5,250 nucleotides of DNA from positions 1-5,250 of the forward strand of contig JAHKAL010000022.1 in assembly GCA_018826545.1 (NCBI GenBank). The letters are read 5' to 3'. The position numbers and the translations under genes were made by a program. The notes under the pieces are model-generated. The model ran no database searches. It was given only the letters and a program-made list of their open reading frames with translations, and was not told the DNA's origin. The stretch's first letter is position 1. Each line of letters begins with the position of its first letter. The stretch comes from Patescibacteria group bacterium (GTDB taxonomy: Bacteria > Patescibacteriota > Microgenomatia > UBA8517). Below, one piece after another: positions 1 to 5,250 of the stretch.

Positions 1-1200
1 TCCTTTATTAATAAATGATTTTGATAATTGTAAAGAAAAGCTCTCTGCACCTCCCAAACCCCCAGAATCAAGACCACTTATTAAAATATTTTTCTTTTTT
101 ATACTTACAAGTTCATTTACAAGTAAACTACAATGTTTTTCCCAACGAAACATATTTTTTACCCTTTCTCTTCCATTTTTTCCAAATTGATTAATAATTT
201 GAGGATGTTTAATTAAATAAACAATTTTTTTAGCAAGTTCTTTTTTATTTCTATTGATTAAATATCCAGTTCTGTTATTAACAAGAGTTTCCTTAAAACC
301 ACCTTCATTTACTGCAATAACAGGGGTTTTACAAGCCATAGATTCAATAGCTGATAAACCGAATGGTTCATTGTAGGCTGTACAAATAGTTACTAAGGCT
401 TCTGAATAGATTCTTGATAAAGAGTTATCACTAACAATTTTATGTTTGTTATTAAAACCAATTCTCAGTATTTTAGGTCTTATTTGTTTATTAATTAGCT
501 TTAAAGCATCTTTTAAGAATTTATAAGATTTGACTTTATTTTTATCTCCAACAAATACTAGATAGTTTGTTCTTTTATTATTGTTATTTTTAAAAACATT
601 TACATCACATCCTAAATAATTAATTACTGCACCTTTTTTATAGGCACTTTCAATATTCTTCTGAGAAAATTTTGAATTAACTAAAATCTTTGTAGCATAA
701 ATTGCATTTTTATAATCAATTCTTTTTCTTATTTTCCTTGTAAGGTCTTCATATAATCTATTTAATAAAGGTAAATTCTTACTAATGTCTAATTTTTTCT
801 CATAAGCTATCCTTAAATATTCCTGGCAATAATATAAAGAAGGGGTCTGTAAATATCTCAGTAAATAGGATGATTGAACAAATTCATCACCATGAACCAA
901 AACAACATCATATTTTTTTGAATCTATAAGTTTTGCAATCTTTTTATTGACTTTGGGAAGTATAAAATAATCAGAAAAATCTTTATAAAACCTCCTAAGA
1001 GGTTTGAGTAATGTTTTTTTATTTGAATACTTAAAATGATATATTTTTTCAACAAATGGTTTTAGATTAAAAATCTTTTCACTAGTAGAACTATATTGAA
1101 ATAAATCGATATAATTATTCTTACTTAAAAATTTTAATTCCTCATATAAAGCTCTTTTTGCACCACCAGCAGGAAGATTATGAAACACTGCTATCTTCAT
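1..1200 (-). CDS. GT4 glycosyltransferase, apparently fused to a second GT4 domain (3' end outside window)
   Basis: The reading frame runs from the ATG at 1200-1198 to the window edge, 400 codons with no stop; the 3' end is missing. Residues 1-360 form a complete GT-B fold GT4 transferase, which moves a sugar from an activated donor to an acceptor. Visible motifs are the N-terminal FHNLPAGGAKRALYE (6-20), YYCQEYLR (123-130), the hinge NYLGCDVNVF (194-203), FVGDK (216-220), the EX7E motif EPFGLSAIE with E278 and E286, then SMACKTPVIAVNEGG and a terminal FRWEKH (351-356). After about 10 linker residues, KKNILISGLDSGGLGGAESF (369-388) looks like the start of another GT4 Rossmann domain: a hydrophobic strand, a glycine-rich loop and GGAE. 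The start overlaps the methyltransferase stop as ATGA; a weak GAG lies 5 bases upstream (1206-1208). Sugar specificity cannot be read. The GT4 call for the first domain is secure; the fusion rests on only about 32 residues of the second. Confidence 0.9.
   Translation of the reverse strand, partial: MKIAVFHNLPAGGAKRALYEELKFLSKNNYIDLFQYSSTSEKIFNLKPFVEKIYHFKYSNKKTLLKPLRRFYKDFSDYFILPKVNKKIAKLIDSKKYDVVLVHGDEFVQSSYLLRYLQTPSLYYCQEYLRIAYEKKLDISKNLPLLNRLYEDLTRKIRKRIDYKNAIYATKILVNSKFSQKNIESAYKKGAVINYLGCDVNVFKNNNNKRTNYLVFVGDKNKVKSYKFLKDALKLINKQIRPKILRIGFNNKHKIVSDNSLSRIYSEALVTICTAYNEPFGLSAIESMACKTPVIAVNEGGFKETLVNNRTGYLINRNKKELAKKIVYLIKHPQIINQFGKNGRERVKNMFRWEKHCSLLVNELVSIKKKNILISGLDSGGLGGAESFSLQLSKSFINKG
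988..1005. repeat. Small perfect inverted repeat inside the GT4 fusion gene
   Basis: AAACCTC and GAGGTTT form a 7-base stem around a 4-base loop. It encodes part of the PLRRFYK segment (residues 67-73). On the coding strand the right arm creates AGGAGG. It may be chance. Confidence 0.4.
1197..1200 (-). other. ATGA stop/start overlap, methyltransferase to GT4 fusion
   Basis: The methyltransferase TGA (1199-1197) shares two bases with the next ATG (1200-1198). This arrangement usually goes with termination-reinitiation and keeps the two products in step. The upstream sequence TGAGAAAAT gives only a weak GAG ribosome binding site. Confidence 0.85.
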
Positions 1201-2000
1201 ATTTTCTCAGATTCAATAAACAGCCAAACTCCATTTTCATTAAATACATCGTTGAATCTGTTTTTAAGATAATATTTCAGGATATGTATAATCAATTTTT
1301 TAGGTGCCAATTTGCCATATGGTGAATCTTTAAGATAAGACCAAAGTTCTCGATGATAAGGCTTAAAAACTGATATTTTAAATAGCTTCCACCATACCTT
1401 TAAAATGTTTTCATCCATGTAATAATAGTATTTATTAATTCGTAAGTTATTTTTCCTTAAAATATCTTTCCATTCTCTTAAGCTATAGTAATGTAAATGA
1501 GATACTCTTTTGTTAAACCATTTAATTTCGTCTTTGGAAACACCAATTTTTTTCAATGATTGTGGCAGTCTTTTGGTTGGAAGGCAAAAAAGAAATTTAC
1601 CTTTCTTTTTAAGTACTCTTGATACTTCAGAAATCGCTTTTATATCATTTTTTATATGTTCAAATGTACTATTACTTATAACTAAATCAAAATAATTATC
1701 TCTAAAATGCATTTCCTCTGCTGATTCACAAAAAACTTTCTTATATAATTTATTTCCTATAGATCTATTAACGGAATCTTTATCATTATCGATTCCATAA
1801 TCAATTGTTTTATGTTTTTTAAAAATTAGAGAATCATATCTTCCATCACCAATTCCAATTGCCAAAACTTTTTTGTTTTTGAAAGAATACTTATTCCAAA
1901 TGATTGTCTCTATTGTGCGAAGGTAGGCATCAGAAGGGACAAACCAGAATCTGGTAATAAAATCGTAAAGAATATTTATATCAGTATTAATGTTTTCCAT
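1197..2000 (-). CDS. Class I SAM-dependent methyltransferase (Methyltransf_11-like)
   Basis: This 267-residue protein has a class I SAM-binding Rossmann fold at about residues 40-140. Motif I is VLAIGIGDGRYD (45-56): the GxGxG loop is intact, but the usual acidic residue after VL is Ala47. GIDND (69-73) supplies the acidic residue expected to bind the ribose of SAM (D71). AEEMHFRD (94-101) is the adenine-contact region, and FDLVISNSTFEHI (104-116) and EVSRVLKKKGKF (125-136) are the usual motif IV and post-IV elements. HLHYYSLREW (168-177) follows the pattern of small-molecule methyltransferases. The region after about 185 is Tyr/Lys/Trp-rich and unassigned. By context it probably methylates a sugar of the glycan or caps a chain, but the sequence does not show the substrate. 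The start overlaps the flippase 3' end by 14 bases and has its own Shine-Dalgarno sequence; the TGA stop overlaps the next ATG. It is cytoplasmic, with no signal peptide. Confidence 0.9.
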   Translation of the reverse strand: MENINTDINILYDFITRFWFVPSDAYLRTIETIIWNKYSFKNKKVLAIGIGDGRYDSLIFKKHKTIDYGIDNDKDSVNRSIGNKLYKKVFCESAEEMHFRDNYFDLVISNSTFEHIKNDIKAISEVSRVLKKKGKFLFCLPTKRLPQSLKKIGVSKDEIKWFNKRVSHLHYYSLREWKDILRKNNLRINKYYYYMDENILKVWWKLFKISVFKPYHRELWSYLKDSPYGKLAPKKLIIHILKYYLKNRFNDVFNENGVWLFIESEKI

Positions 2001-3222
2001 TTTTTCTCCAAAGCAATATATACATATAATAAGTCATTAAAGGAATTGCAAGTATCATACCAAATAATGCTGAATAAGATGCTCCCAAAATTCCAAATTT
2101 TCTGACAAAAGGAATAATTGTTATTCCAATTCCCAAAACTGCTACTAAGGTGACTTTGGTTACTAACTCTTGTTTTTTAAGTGCCATAAAAACTGCAGGA
2201 AATTCTGCTGTAATTGCTCTTAAAATTCCATATATCGAAAGAATTTTTAGGGGTGCAACAACTGGTATCCATTCTTTACCTAAAATAAAAACTACTATTT
2301 CTTTTGCAAATAAATAAATAGCTAGACCAACAGGAACAGCAATTAACACTATGACCAAGGTTGATTTTAGAAAAGCTTTCTTTAACCTTTTTTTGTCGTT
2401 TTGAAATTTAGAAAATACAGGAAAAGTAACATTGTAAAAAACATTCGAAATTTCAGTAATGGGAAGAGTGGAAATTTTATAAGCCATCTGATAGAACCCC
2501 AATGAATTACTTGATAATAATTTTCCTATCACCATACTGTCTGTATTTGTAAAAAGATACTGCAAAATACTTGAAGCTGTAACCCATTTGCCTCTATTTA
2601 ATACTTTTTTAAATTTTAAAGATGTAAAAGAAAATCTTGGACGAGGTTTAATAAACAATTGTGAAATAATTACTTCAACCAAAACCCCAACAACCATTCC
2701 CCAAACCAGGCTTATTGCTGTCTTCAAATAAAATGCCAATCCAACTGCAACCAGTGAATCAATCAAAAATATTCCTGCTCTTAAAAAGAATTCCTTATTA
2801 AACTCGAATTCTTTCTGAAATTTTATAATTGAAGGATTAATAAAACCTCTCAATAGGGGTATAACAGCAATAAAATACAAAAGCTTTATTGAATCGGGGG
2901 AGTTAAAAAATTTTGAAATAAGCGGTGCAAAAAGCACTATTGAAAAAGAAATTATTATCCCTCTAAAAATGGAGACTATCCAAGCAGTATCAGCATAATC
3001 CTTTAACTTTCCTTCATCTTGGATAAAAAATACATTTATTCCAGTCTCTGTAATGATTTCCAAAAAGGCTAAAACTAAAGTGGCTATTCCAAACAAACCA
3101 AACTCCCCAGGAGTTAAAATTCTTGCCAACATTGCAAGTCTGACGAATGTTAAACCTCTAATTATTACTCTTAGTGCTCCTAACCATGAAACACCTTTTA
3201 CAGTTTGTTTTATATATCCCAT
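1987..3222 (-). CDS. Wzx-like oligosaccharide flippase (MOP/MVF superfamily)
   Basis: This 411-residue polytopic membrane protein probably flips a lipid-linked oligosaccharide from the cytoplasmic to the outer face of the membrane. The N-terminus (VKGVSWLGALRVIIRGL, LARILTPGEFGLFGIA) matches the start of Polysacc_synt/WzxC-like flippases, with the typical LxPxEFGLFG after the first helix. A central signature at about 228-282 (DSMVIGKLLSSNSLGFYQMAYK, then LPITEISNVF, FPVFSKFQND) is that of the Polysacc_synt_3 group. I count about 11-12 hydrophobic segments: near 10-30, 40-62, 80-102, 113-130, 145-165, 168-190, a weak one at 212-235, 248-268, 286-312, 320-340, 354-373 and 378-404. Many family members are nearer 450-500 residues with 14 helices, so this one is short at the C-terminus, but it ends cleanly with WRKNGKH and TAA. 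It starts 4 bases after the GT2 stop, with only a weak AGG (3231-3233) upstream, so it is probably translated by coupling. The transported glycan is unknown. Confidence 0.9.
   Translation of the reverse strand: MGYIKQTVKGVSWLGALRVIIRGLTFVRLAMLARILTPGEFGLFGIATLVLAFLEIITETGINVFFIQDEGKLKDYADTAWIVSIFRGIIISFSIVLFAPLISKFFNSPDSIKLLYFIAVIPLLRGFINPSIIKFQKEFEFNKEFFLRAGIFLIDSLVAVGLAFYLKTAISLVWGMVVGVLVEVIISQLFIKPRPRFSFTSLKFKKVLNRGKWVTASSILQYLFTNTDSMVIGKLLSSNSLGFYQMAYKISTLPITEISNVFYNVTFPVFSKFQNDKKRLKKAFLKSTLVIVLIAVPVGLAIYLFAKEIVVFILGKEWIPVVAPLKILSIYGILRAITAEFPAVFMALKKQELVTKVTLVAVLGIGITIIPFVRKFGILGASYSALFGMILAIPLMTYYMYILLWRKNGKH
2006..2009 (-). promoter_or_regulatory. Shine-Dalgarno sequence of the methyltransferase
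   Basis: On the minus strand GGAG is followed by a 5-base A spacer and then the ATG at 2000-1998. It lies inside the last codons of the flippase (Trp-Arg-Lys), so the same bases encode protein and recruit ribosomes. It is the clearest ribosome binding site in the window and supports this start for the methyltransferase. Confidence 0.65.
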
Positions 3223-3226
3223 TTAT

Positions 3227-4168
3227 TCAGCCTATTAATCCAGATAAAAAACCTGTTATAACGGCAAAATCTGTTATGAATTGTACAAAAATTCCCAATA
3301 AAGCTGTATCAAATTCTCCAAATGCTATATAAACTTTCCTAAAAATATAAATAATATATACAAATAGTACGAAATATAAATAAAAAGGGGAGAGTAATTT
3401 AGTAATTGTAAGTATCAATAATCCCCAAAATACAAGATACCTTAAAATAACAAAAAATGATTTAATATTGTGCGACGTTAAGCCTTTTCCTGGAAATATC
3501 CATATTTTAGTTTTTGCATCACTTTTCGCGTAGGTAAAAATTTTCTTAAAATAGTCTTTTATAAACTCCGGCATCCCCCACTCCACAATTGCGTTTTTCA
3601 CGCGTGCAAATTTAGCATTATTTTTAATTAATTTGTAATTAAATACTGTATCTTCAGCTGCTTCATCTAAATACTCAGGAAATCCTCCAACTTTCTCCCA
3701 AATTTCCTTTTTAAACGCTATTGATCGTGTTGATGGTAAAAAATCATTAGAAAAATTTTTTGGAAGAACTCCTAAAAAAAATGATTCAGCTTTCTGAAGT
3801 TTATTTTTATATATCATATGATAAAAACCAGCTACTACATCTACATTTGAAAAAAGAAAAGGCTTAGTTATATTTTTTAACCAGTTTTTTGTAGGAATAC
3901 ATCCAGCATCAGTCATTACAATTATTTCATTTTTTGCCATATCAATAGCTAAATTTCTTCCTTTTGCCCGATTACATTTTTCTTTAAGAAATACTAATGA
4001 CTTATTTTCCTTTTGAAAAAAATTTATTATCTTTACTGTTTTATAATTAGATCCAGAATCAACAATAATAACTTCATATCTTTTTGTCATTTGAGAAACC
4101 AAACTTGACATAAGTTCATCAACGGTTTCAGATTCATTCAGAACAGTTATACAAATAGAGACCTTCAT
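3227..4168 (-). CDS. GT2 family glycosyltransferase with C-terminal membrane segments
   Basis: This 313-residue GT-A fold family 2 transferase uses an activated sugar, probably a nucleotide sugar, and likely acts at the cytoplasmic face of the membrane. The N-terminal strand is VSICITVLNE (3-12), followed by VIIVDSGS (33-40, D37 for nucleotide binding), the RAKGRNLAI helix (67-75) and MTDAGCIP (85-92), where D87 belongs to the DXD-equivalent metal site. FLPSTRSIAFKK (143-154) and GGFPEYLDEAAEDT (161-174) hold the acceptor region and the expected catalytic ED pair (E172/D173). EWGMPEFIKDYFKKIFTYAKSD (from 196) resembles the amphipathic segment of membrane-associated GT2 enzymes. The last 75 or so residues are hydrophobic, with about three helices near 236-257, 261-279 and 288-310. 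The start is fixed by the conserved N-terminal strand and the ATGA overlap with the upstream GT4 stop; no good Shine-Dalgarno is present, which suggests coupling. A single T8 run on the coding strand (+ strand A8 at 3774-3781) does not break the frame. Acceptor and linkage are unknown. Confidence 0.92.
   Translation of the reverse strand: MKVSICITVLNESETVDELMSSLVSQMTKRYEVIIVDSGSNYKTVKIINFFQKENKSLVFLKEKCNRAKGRNLAIDMAKNEIIVMTDAGCIPTKNWLKNITKPFLFSNVDVVAGFYHMIYKNKLQKAESFFLGVLPKNFSNDFLPSTRSIAFKKEIWEKVGGFPEYLDEAAEDTVFNYKLIKNNAKFARVKNAIVEWGMPEFIKDYFKKIFTYAKSDAKTKIWIFPGKGLTSHNIKSFFVILRYLVFWGLLILTITKLLSPFYLYFVLFVYIIYIFRKVYIAFGEFDTALLGIFVQFITDFAVITGFLSGLIG
4165..4168 (-). other. ATGA stop/start overlap, GT4 to GT2
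   Basis: The GT4 TGA (4167-4165) overlaps the GT2 ATG (4168-4166). No purine-rich Shine-Dalgarno lies at normal spacing upstream (the sequence is TTCAAAAC), so GT2 translation probably depends on ribosomes finishing the GT4 gene. Confidence 0.85.
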
Positions 4169-5196
4169 GTTTTGAATTTTTTAGAATCCCATAATCTTAA
4201 ATATTGTTCTGTTAACAGTGTCCAACTGTATTTAGAAACCCAATCAAACGCTTCGTTAACAATATTGTCAACAGCTGAGGGATTATTTAAATAATAATTA
4301 ACTTTTAATACTAAATCTTCTGAATTTTTACATATAATCAACCATTTTGAAAATGGAGTCATCCTAAGATAATCTTCTTTAAGAGGATTATCATATACTG
4401 AAAAAACAAGTTTCTTACTAGCAAAAGCCTCTAAAATAGAAAGATATCTAGAAACAAAAATAAACCTTGCCTTTGATAAATAATCTTCAACATTATTTAT
4501 CGATCCCAGAAAAATAATATTTTTTCCGCTAATTTTTTTATTCACGCCATCTCCAATCACTATTAATGAAAAACCAGATTTCTTTCCTAAAATTTCGGCA
4601 GCTTTAATATAAGTATCTATTCCTGTATGCTTATCAATTCTTCCGATAAATATTGAGTCATACACAAATTTATCTGATTTATTTTTATTAAATAATTCTA
4701 CATTTACAGCACCATATGTGATTAAGTCTGATTTAATTTTGTACCATTTTTCAATAAATCTTCCTATACAGATATTCCCCCTACTTAACTTTTTGGATAT
4801 ATGTCTTATTATTAAATATTTTTGTTTTAGAGGATAATCTTCATATCCATGAAAAGTAATAAAAACAGGTTTAAATGGAAAAATTAGTTTTAAAGGTAAA
4901 AACCAAATAAAAACATCATGAATATGTACTACATCCGCACTAATAAATTCCTTAATATGGCATAACATTTTTAGCCAAATAACAATAAGTCCTAAAAATT
5001 TTATTTTGGGATAACTTATTCTAATTATTTCTAGACCATTATTATTAGTTCTATCATGTAATTCGGCATTATATTTTTCTGTAATAATCGATACTTTAAT
5101 ATTTTTATTAATCAATTGCTCTGAAATTTCATGGACATGTCTTTCTACCCCACCTATATGTGGATAATAGTATTTACTGATAAAAAGTACTTTCAT
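4165..5196 (-). CDS. GT4 family glycosyltransferase, variant lacking the first Glu of EX7E
   Basis: This 343-residue protein has the two-domain GT-B layout of GT4 enzymes, which add sugars to lipid-linked or other glycan acceptors. The N-terminal domain shows MKVLFISKYYYPHIGGVERH (1-20, with the GGVERH acceptor-side loop), VVHIHD (89-94) and FHGYED (115-120). The hinge ITYGAVNVELF (159-169) leads into the donor domain: FIGRIDKHTGIDTYIKAAEIL (from 183), VIGDG (213-217), then FVSRYLSILEAFASKKLVF (247-265). In the usual EX7E motif the second Glu is E256, but the position of the first is Val248. YDNPLKEDYLRMTPF (268-282) follows, a segment I associate with a recurring subgroup of GT4 proteins. 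The protein is slightly short for GT4 (often 350-400) but complete. There is no Shine-Dalgarno at the start; the ATG lies 3 bases after an in-frame TAA (5200-5202), consistent with coupling to an upstream gene. The TGA stop overlaps the GT2 start. Confidence 0.9.
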   Translation of the reverse strand: MKVLFISKYYYPHIGGVERHVHEISEQLINKNIKVSIITEKYNAELHDRTNNNGLEIIRISYPKIKFLGLIVIWLKMLCHIKEFISADVVHIHDVFIWFLPLKLIFPFKPVFITFHGYEDYPLKQKYLIIRHISKKLSRGNICIGRFIEKWYKIKSDLITYGAVNVELFNKNKSDKFVYDSIFIGRIDKHTGIDTYIKAAEILGKKSGFSLIVIGDGVNKKISGKNIIFLGSINNVEDYLSKARFIFVSRYLSILEAFASKKLVFSVYDNPLKEDYLRMTPFSKWLIICKNSEDLVLKVNYYLNNPSAVDNIVNEAFDWVSKYSWTLLTEQYLRLWDSKKFKT

Positions 5197-5250
5197 TTTT
5201 TACGCAAAATTGATAATATCATTATATATAAAATATGTTTTTACGTAACA
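5197..5250 (-). other. Short AT-rich segment: end of an upstream gene or leader
   Basis: These 54 bases precede the first complete gene. Read on the minus strand, one frame is open from the window edge to a TAA at 5202-5200 (16 codons), 3 bases before the GT4 ATG. The other two frames stop at 5241-5243 and 5222-5224. Given the tight packing elsewhere, the tail of another operon gene is plausible. The alternative is a promoter: TATAAT (minus strand, 5226-5221) could be a -10 box, but no convincing -35 element lies 16-18 bases further upstream. In DNA this AT-rich such matches are expected by chance, so I do not call a promoter. Confidence 0.35.

Noticed and set aside
988..1020. Plus-strand hairpin followed by a T7 run, resembling a rho-independent terminator
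   Set aside because: The stem is only 7 bases with 3 G/C pairs, the T run begins 8 bases after it, no plus-strand gene precedes it, and it lies within a secure minus-strand coding region.
1510..1695. A 61-codon open frame on the plus strand
   Set aside because: It lies wholly antisense to the methyltransferase, including its SAM-binding region, has no ribosome binding site or recognisable domain, and its composition is that expected of a reverse-complement shadow.
3053..3238. A 61-codon open frame on the plus strand
   Set aside because: It is antisense to the conserved N-terminus of the flippase and has no family resemblance; it is a shadow of a real gene.
3774..3781. Run of eight A (T on the coding strand) in the GT2 gene as a possible frameshift site
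   Set aside because: The frame continues correctly on both sides into conserved GT2 motifs, so there is no sign of a broken gene or programmed slippage; such runs are common at this base composition.
5221..5226. TATAAT -10-like box upstream of the first GT4
   Set aside because: No -35 match lies at 16-18 bases and the segment is almost entirely A and T, so a TATAAT match carries little weight; the segment may also be coding.
1..5250. Mobile element, CRISPR array, tRNA or phage genes
   Set aside because: I saw no transposase, no regularly spaced repeats, no terminal inverted repeats and no tRNA-like clover-leaf; the window is filled by five glycan-assembly genes.

Overview
The window is a stretch of a bacterial-type cell-surface glycan (polysaccharide or glycoconjugate) assembly locus. 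All five supported genes are on the minus strand, so the operon is transcribed from right (5250) to left (1). In transcription order they are a GT4 glycosyltransferase (5196-4165), a GT2 glycosyltransferase with a hydrophobic C-terminus (4168-3227), a Wzx-like oligosaccharide flippase (3222-1987), a class I SAM-dependent methyltransferase (2000-1197), and a second GT4 glycosyltransferase (1200 to beyond position 1). The last gene runs off the left edge and appears to carry the start of a second GT4 domain in the same reading frame.

The genes are packed almost without gaps. There are 4-base ATGA stop/start overlaps at 4165-4168 and 1197-1200, a 4-base gap at 3223-3226, and a 14-base overlap at 1987-2000. 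No internal promoter or terminator is supported, so translation is probably coupled along one transcript. The 54 bases right of the first start codon (5197-5250) are either the tail of another gene in the same operon or a short AT-rich leader; the window is too short to decide.

A plausible working model, inferred from the families, is as follows. The GT4 and GT2 enzymes add sugars to a membrane-bound lipid-linked acceptor on the cytoplasmic face. The methyltransferase modifies a sugar or the product. The flippase moves the lipid-linked glycan across the membrane. No polymerase, ligase, nucleotide-sugar synthesis gene or initiating phosphoglycosyltransferase is visible here, so the window is the middle of a larger cluster.

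Organism: the DNA is very AT-rich (roughly 30% G+C or lower by eye), with Lys/Ile/Asn-rich proteins. Some start codons have a Shine-Dalgarno sequence and others appear coupled. TGA acts as a normal stop and none occurs inside the genes. From memory of the protein families, the flippase and both GT4 types resemble versions seen in Candidate Phyla Radiation bacteria (Patescibacteria, for example Microgenomates) and in some archaea. This is a low-confidence inference, since such loci move horizontally. I see no mobile element, CRISPR array, tRNA or rRNA.
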